The notes beneath the pieces are model-generated. The model did no database searches and was not told the DNA's origin. It saw only the letters and a program-made list of their open reading frames with translations. A stretch of DNA of 64,000 bases from Paenibacillus piscarius. GTDB lineage: Bacteria; Bacillota; Bacilli; Paenibacillales; Paenibacillaceae. Location of the stretch: positions 62,001 to 126,000 of the forward strand of contig NZ_JAIEUI010000012.1 of assembly GCF_022234545.1 (NCBI RefSeq), given 5' to 3'. Of this stretch, positions 60,327 through 64,000 are shown piece after piece (positions within the stretch are counted from its first letter, which is position 1; every line of letters starts with the position of its first letter). The position numbers and the translations under genes were made by a program.

Positions 60327-63300
60327 ATGACGATGACCTGAACCTGGAAGGTTACCGTAGCCGAGGCTCCAGGCGCTATGGTTCCAATGATAATCCCGGT
60401 TGCCGGATTGGCGCCCGCACGCAGAGTGCCGTCTACGGTAACACTGCCGGGAACGAACTGGCTGCCGGCCGGGATCGGGTCAACCAGCACTACATTGTTG
60501 ACATTTACAATGCCGTTGTTGGTCACAACAATGGTGTAGGTGATTGTATCGCCAACTACTGCATCGACAGCGCTGGTGCTCTTGACGGCCGTCACATCCG
60601 GTGAAGACACCGGAATGACAAGCGTATTCGATACCGCAGATCCGGAGAGCTGGCGGCCGTCCGGCGGGATGAAGGTGAAGGTGGCGCTGGCCTGGTTCAC
60701 GAGCTGCTGCGGAGACGGGAGGGAAGCTACCGTTACCTGCAAGGTCACGGTTATCGTGACCGTAGCCCCGGCTGCAACGGTTCCCAGACTGATACCGGCT
60801 GCCGGATCTGCTCCCGGAACAGGCTGGCCGTTAATCAGTACACTATTCGGAATGAACACGGCTCCTGCCGGAATGGAGTCTGTCAAGGTGACCACAGCAG
60901 CGAGATTGCCGGTGTTGGTTACACTCAGCGCATAGGTGACAGTATCACCAACTGTTGCATTTGCGGTATCCGCAGATTTCAGGATGCCGATTACCGGCTG
61001 ATACACTGGAGTGACCAGCGTGTTGGAGTAAGACGCACCGGAGAAGGCTCCGGAGGTGAAGCTGACCGATGCCTGATTATTCAGGGCAGCCGGATTCGGC
61101 AGCGTATTGACCACGATATTGAAGGCAACCTGAACCGTTGCTCCCGGAGCGATCGTTCCCAGTGAGATCCCGTTGGCAGGGATTGCCCCAGGCACCGGTG
61201 TGCCATCCACGGTTACGCTGCCGGCCGTGAAGGAAGCGCCAGCGGGAACCGGGTCGCTCAGCACCACATTATTGACCGGGGCAATTCCGTTATTGGTGAC
61301 CGCGATGCTGTAAGGGACCGTATCCCCCGGAACGGCATCGATGACCGTAGTGCTTTTGACAAGCAAGACATTGGGGGAAGAGACCGGAATCAGATTGATA
61401 TTCGAGCTGGCAGACTGATTGAAGACACGTCCGTCAGGCAGTGTATAGCTGAAGGCGATAACAGCCTGATTGCTAAGCTGCTGGCTGGCCGGCAGGGTGT
61501 CAATCACGACAGAGAATACCACCGTCAGTGCAGCACCGGCAGCGATGCTGCCAAGCGGGATTCCGGTTGCCGGATCTGCCCCCGGTGACGGGAAGCCATT
61601 GATCAGCACACTGTTCGGAACCAGCGTTGTGCCGGCGGGAATGGTGTCGGTCAGGGTAGCCGTGGCCGCATAGTTCCCTGTATTGCTGACATTGACGGTG
61701 TAGAGAATGGTGTCGCCAACGGTCGCGTTCTGGGTATTGGAGCTCTTGGCCGCAGCAAGAACCGGCTGGAAGACCGGTGTAGTTACAATGTTAGAGAACG
61801 CTACACTGGCCAGAGCACCGGAAGTGAAGCTGGCCGAAGACTGATTGATCAGCACACCGGAGGCCGGCAGAGAGGTAACCGTGACGTTGAAGGCCACTGT
61901 GACCGAAGCTCCTGGAGCGATACTTCCAATCGCCACCCCGGTAGCCGGTGAGGCTGCCGGGCGGGGGACACCGTCCACCAGCACGCTGCCTGGAACCAGA
62001 GTCGTGCCGGCCGGCAAGGCATCCGTGAATACCACATTATTGACCGCAGCGACACCGTTGTTGGTCAGAGTGACAGAGTAGGTAATCGTATCTCCGACAT
62101 TGGTTGCGGTGGTTGCGGTGGTTTTGACAACCGCCAGATTGGGGTTCGAGACAGGGATCGTCAAGGTATTGGTCGGCACAGATCCCCCGAGCGTTCTTCC
62201 GTCAGGCAGGGTGAAGCTGTAGGTAATATTGCCCTGGTTCACCAGGAGCTGCGGCGACGGCAGCGAGGTGATGACTACCGAGAAGGATACAGCTACGGTT
62301 GCCCCCGGAGCGATTGTTCCGGCTGCGATCCCGGACGAGGGATTGGCCTGGGGCAGAGGCAGACCGTTAATCAGTACACTGTTCTCTACAAAGGCCGTGC
62401 CGGCCGGGATATTATCCGTTACTGTCAGACTTGCCCCGTAGTTGCCGGTATTGGTGACGGTCAGGGTATAAGTGACTGTATCCCCGACGGTTGCATTCGT
62501 TGTATTTCCGGTTTTGACTGCTGTGATATTCGGCTGGAAGACGGGAACCGCCACAGGATTCGAGAAGGTTGATCCGCTAAAAGAGACGCCCGACGTATAC
62601 GTAACCGTAGCCTGATTGTTGATAGAGCTGCCCGCAGGCACAGAGGATACGGTGACACTGTAGGCGACCGTGGCTGTCGCTCCCACGGCGATGGTGCCGA
62701 TGGAGACCCCGTTGGCCGGATTGGCACCGGGAAAAGGGACACCATTCACAGTTGTACTTCCTTGTACGAAGGCGGCCCCGCCAGGAGTAGGGTCGCTTAG
62801 CAGGACATTATTAATAGGGTCGATTCCGTTATTCGTGATGCTCACGGTATAGGCGATGGAATCACCAACGGCTACAGAGGTTGAAGTGGAGCTCTTCACC
62901 ACGGCTACATTGGGAGCAGACACGTTCACTGTTACAACATTGGACAGGGCTGTTCCTGTGAGCAGTCGTCCGTCGGGCGGGGTATACGTGTAGGTAGCAG
63001 AAGCCTGATTGACAAGCTGCTGCGGTGAAGGCAGTGAATTGATAATGACAATGAAGCTGACGGTGACGCTGGCGCCCGGGTTGACCGTGCCTACGGCAAT
63101 CCCTGTTGCCGGGGAAGCTCCCGGCTGCGGGAAACCGCCGACAATGACACTGTTCGGGTCGAAGACCGTGCCCGCAGGAATGTTATCTGTAAGGGTAACA
63201 TTTGCCGCAAGATTGCCTGTATTGCTGACCACAATCGTGTAGACGACGGTATCCCCGACAGTCTCATTGAGTTCGTCCGGGCTTTTGACAAGGGTGATCT

Positions 63301-64000
63301 GCGGCTGGGTTACCGGTGTAGTGGTGACGTTGGATGATGAAGAGCCGGAGAAGACCCCGGAGGTGAAACTGACTGTAGACTGGTTATTGATCTGTGCAGG
63401 AATCGGCACGGTTATCCTCACCTCGAATGTTACGGCAACAGAGGCCCCCGGGCCCAGGCTGCCGATTGGAATGCCGGCGGACGGAACTGCCAGCGGCTGG
63501 GAGATGCCGCCTGCAATTACGGTTCCGGGTATGAAGACTGCATTCTCAGGCAGAGAATCGCTGAGAATGATGTTGCTGACAGAGGCAGTGCTGTTGTTCG
63601 TCAGCAGGGATGTAAAGGTAAGGATGTCGCCGGTCACGGCATCGATCGCATTTACGCTTTTGACGATACTGACATTGGGGGCAGATACGGGAAGCGTCAA
63701 GGTGTTCGATACGGCGTTGCCGCCCAGCGTCCGCCCGTCCGGCAAGGTGAAGGAGAAGGAAGCAGCCGCTGAATTGGATAACTGCTGGTTCGGAGGCAAG
63801 GCCGTTACCGTAACGAGGAAGCTGACAATAACGCTGTCTCCAGGGGCTAACGGACCGACCGGAATGCCGGTCAGGGGGCTGTAGCCGGGCAACGGCGTAC
63901 CGCCAATGCTTACACTATTGGTCTCGAATACCGTCTGCGGCGGAAGGATGTCGGTCAGATTAAGTGTGGCTGCGATATTGCCGGTGTTGCTGGCCAGGAT
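60323..64000 (-). CDS. Long DUF11-repeat protein (start beyond window)
   Basis: At least 1225 residues, open through the right edge. It consists of DUF11 modules strictly alternating between two types: type A with VSNTGN and a later PPDGR or LPDGR turn, and type B with VTNNGI and a later FTSG turn. Five A (the first partial) and five B modules are visible, so the true repeat is about 260 residues. The last B module is cut short after ATVTFQVQVIVI. DUF11 modules are immunoglobulin-like beta-sandwiches of long extracellular stalks or spore/surface filaments. Signal peptide, if any, lies beyond 64000. The stop overlaps the downstream gene's start. Confidence 0.85.
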   Translation of the reverse strand: MLASNTGNIAATLNLTDILPPQTVFETNSVSIGGTPLPGYSPLTGIPVGPLAPGDSVIVSFLVTVTALPPNQQLSNSAAASFSFTLPDGRTLGGNAVSNTLTLPVSAPNVSIVKSVNAIDAVTGDILTFTSLLTNNSTASVSNIILSDSLPENAVFIPGTVIAGGISQPLAVPSAGIPIGSLGPGASVAVTFEVRITVPIPAQINNQSTVSFTSGVFSGSSSSNVTTTPVTQPQITLVKSPDELNETVGDTVVYTIVVSNTGNLAANVTLTDNIPAGTVFDPNSVIVGGFPQPGASPATGIAVGTVNPGASVTVSFIVIINSLPSPQQLVNQASATYTYTPPDGRLLTGTALSNVVTVNVSAPNVAVVKSSTSTSVAVGDSIAYTVSITNNGIDPINNVLLSDPTPGGAAFVQGSTTVNGVPFPGANPANGVSIGTIAVGATATVAYSVTVSSVPAGSSINNQATVTYTSGVSFSGSTFSNPVAVPVFQPNITAVKTGNTTNATVGDTVTYTLTVTNTGNYGASLTVTDNIPAGTAFVENSVLINGLPLPQANPSSGIAAGTIAPGATVAVSFSVVITSLPSPQLLVNQGNITYSFTLPDGRTLGGSVPTNTLTIPVSNPNLAVVKTTATTATNVGDTITYSVTLTNNGVAAVNNVVFTDALPAGTTLVPGSVLVDGVPRPAASPATGVAIGSIAPGASVTVAFNVTVTSLPASGVLINQSSASFTSGALASVAFSNIVTTPVFQPVLAAAKSSNTQNATVGDTILYTVNVSNTGNYAATATLTDTIPAGTTLVPNSVLINGFPSPGADPATGIPLGSIAAGAALTVVFSVVIDTLPASQQLSNQAVIAFSYTLPDGRVFNQSASSNINLIPVSSPNVLLVKSTTVIDAVPGDTVPYSIAVTNNGIAPVNNVVLSDPVPAGASFTAGSVTVDGTPVPGAIPANGISLGTIAPGATVQVAFNIVVNTLPNPAALNNQASVSFTSGAFSGASYSNTLVTPVYQPVIGILKSADTANATVGDTVTYALSVTNTGNLAAVVTLTDSIPAGAVFIPNSVLINGQPVPGADPAAGISLGTVAAGATVTITVTLQVTVASLPSPQQLVNQASATFTFIPPDGRQLSGSAVSNTLVIPVSSPDVTAVKSTSAVDAVVGDTITYTIVVTNNGIVNVNNVVLVDPIPAGSQFVPGSVTVDGTLRAGANPATGIIIGTIAPGASATVTFQVQVIVI

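Noticed and set aside
60323..64000. DNA-level tandem repeat element or CRISPR in the right-edge region
   Set aside because: The periodicity is that of DUF11 protein modules in one continuous reading frame, so it is coding sequence.

Overview
The window is chromosomal DNA of a spore-forming, Gram-positive, moderately GC-rich Firmicute, most likely Paenibacillus. The evidence is consistent AGGAGG-type ribosome sites, SpoVR and YhbH sporulation proteins, S-layer (SLH) anchoring, lipoprotein signal peptides and a large glycoside-hydrolase repertoire. I see no rRNA, tRNA, prophage, insertion sequence or CRISPR locus. The left edge cuts a GyrI-like domain gene and the right edge cuts a very long DUF11-repeat gene.

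Region by region: 0-7.7 kb holds a DJ-1/PfpI protein, a transglutaminase-like lipoprotein, a Uma2-family protein, SpoVR and an ArsR-type regulator. 7.9-16.3 kb is a plant-polysaccharide (pectin-type) block: GH2 enzyme, GH105 unsaturated glycuronyl hydrolase, secreted right-handed beta-helix glycosidase, FAD-dependent oxidoreductase and AraC regulator. 16.4-25.5 kb is mixed: a small lipoprotein with a cold-shock-like protein, an esterase-like hydrolase, a uridine-kinase-like protein, DinB, a four-gene two-component/ABC operon, a PAS histidine kinase and a methyltransferase. 25.9-29.6 kb has DegV, an AraC/GyrI regulator under a LexA-type box, and an oligo-1,6-glucosidase.

30.4-51.7 kb is a maltodextrin/starch locus: maltose phosphorylase (GH65), beta-phosphoglucomutase, a LacI-family repressor, a 2559-residue dual-catalytic SLH-anchored amylopullulanase, a cytoplasmic neopullulanase/cyclomaltodextrinase, a binding protein with two permeases, and a chemoreceptor. 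The implied flow is: the surface enzyme cuts starch or pullulan, MalEFG imports maltodextrins, cytoplasmic GH13 enzymes shorten them, maltose phosphorylase makes glucose plus beta-glucose-1-phosphate, and PgmB converts the latter to glucose-6-phosphate. Copies of a GCAAACGTTTGC-type operator sit in front of pgmB, the amylopullulanase gene and malE, consistent with control by the local LacI-family protein and/or CcpA. No transporter ATPase gene is present, so a shared ATPase elsewhere is implied.

52-64 kb holds an AraC regulator with a GH4 glycosidase, a secreted stalk-domain protein, a PadR/DUF2812 pair with a very clear operator-promoter, YhbH, and two overlapping genes for DUF11-repeat proteins.

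The most unusual signal is a family of intergenic arrays of about 26-bp palindromes repeated at an almost exact 51-bp period. Nineteen units occur at five places, with compensatory arm changes between subtypes. A sixth place carries a different palindrome that also uses 51-bp spacing. Spacers within the arrays are themselves alike, so they are not CRISPRs.
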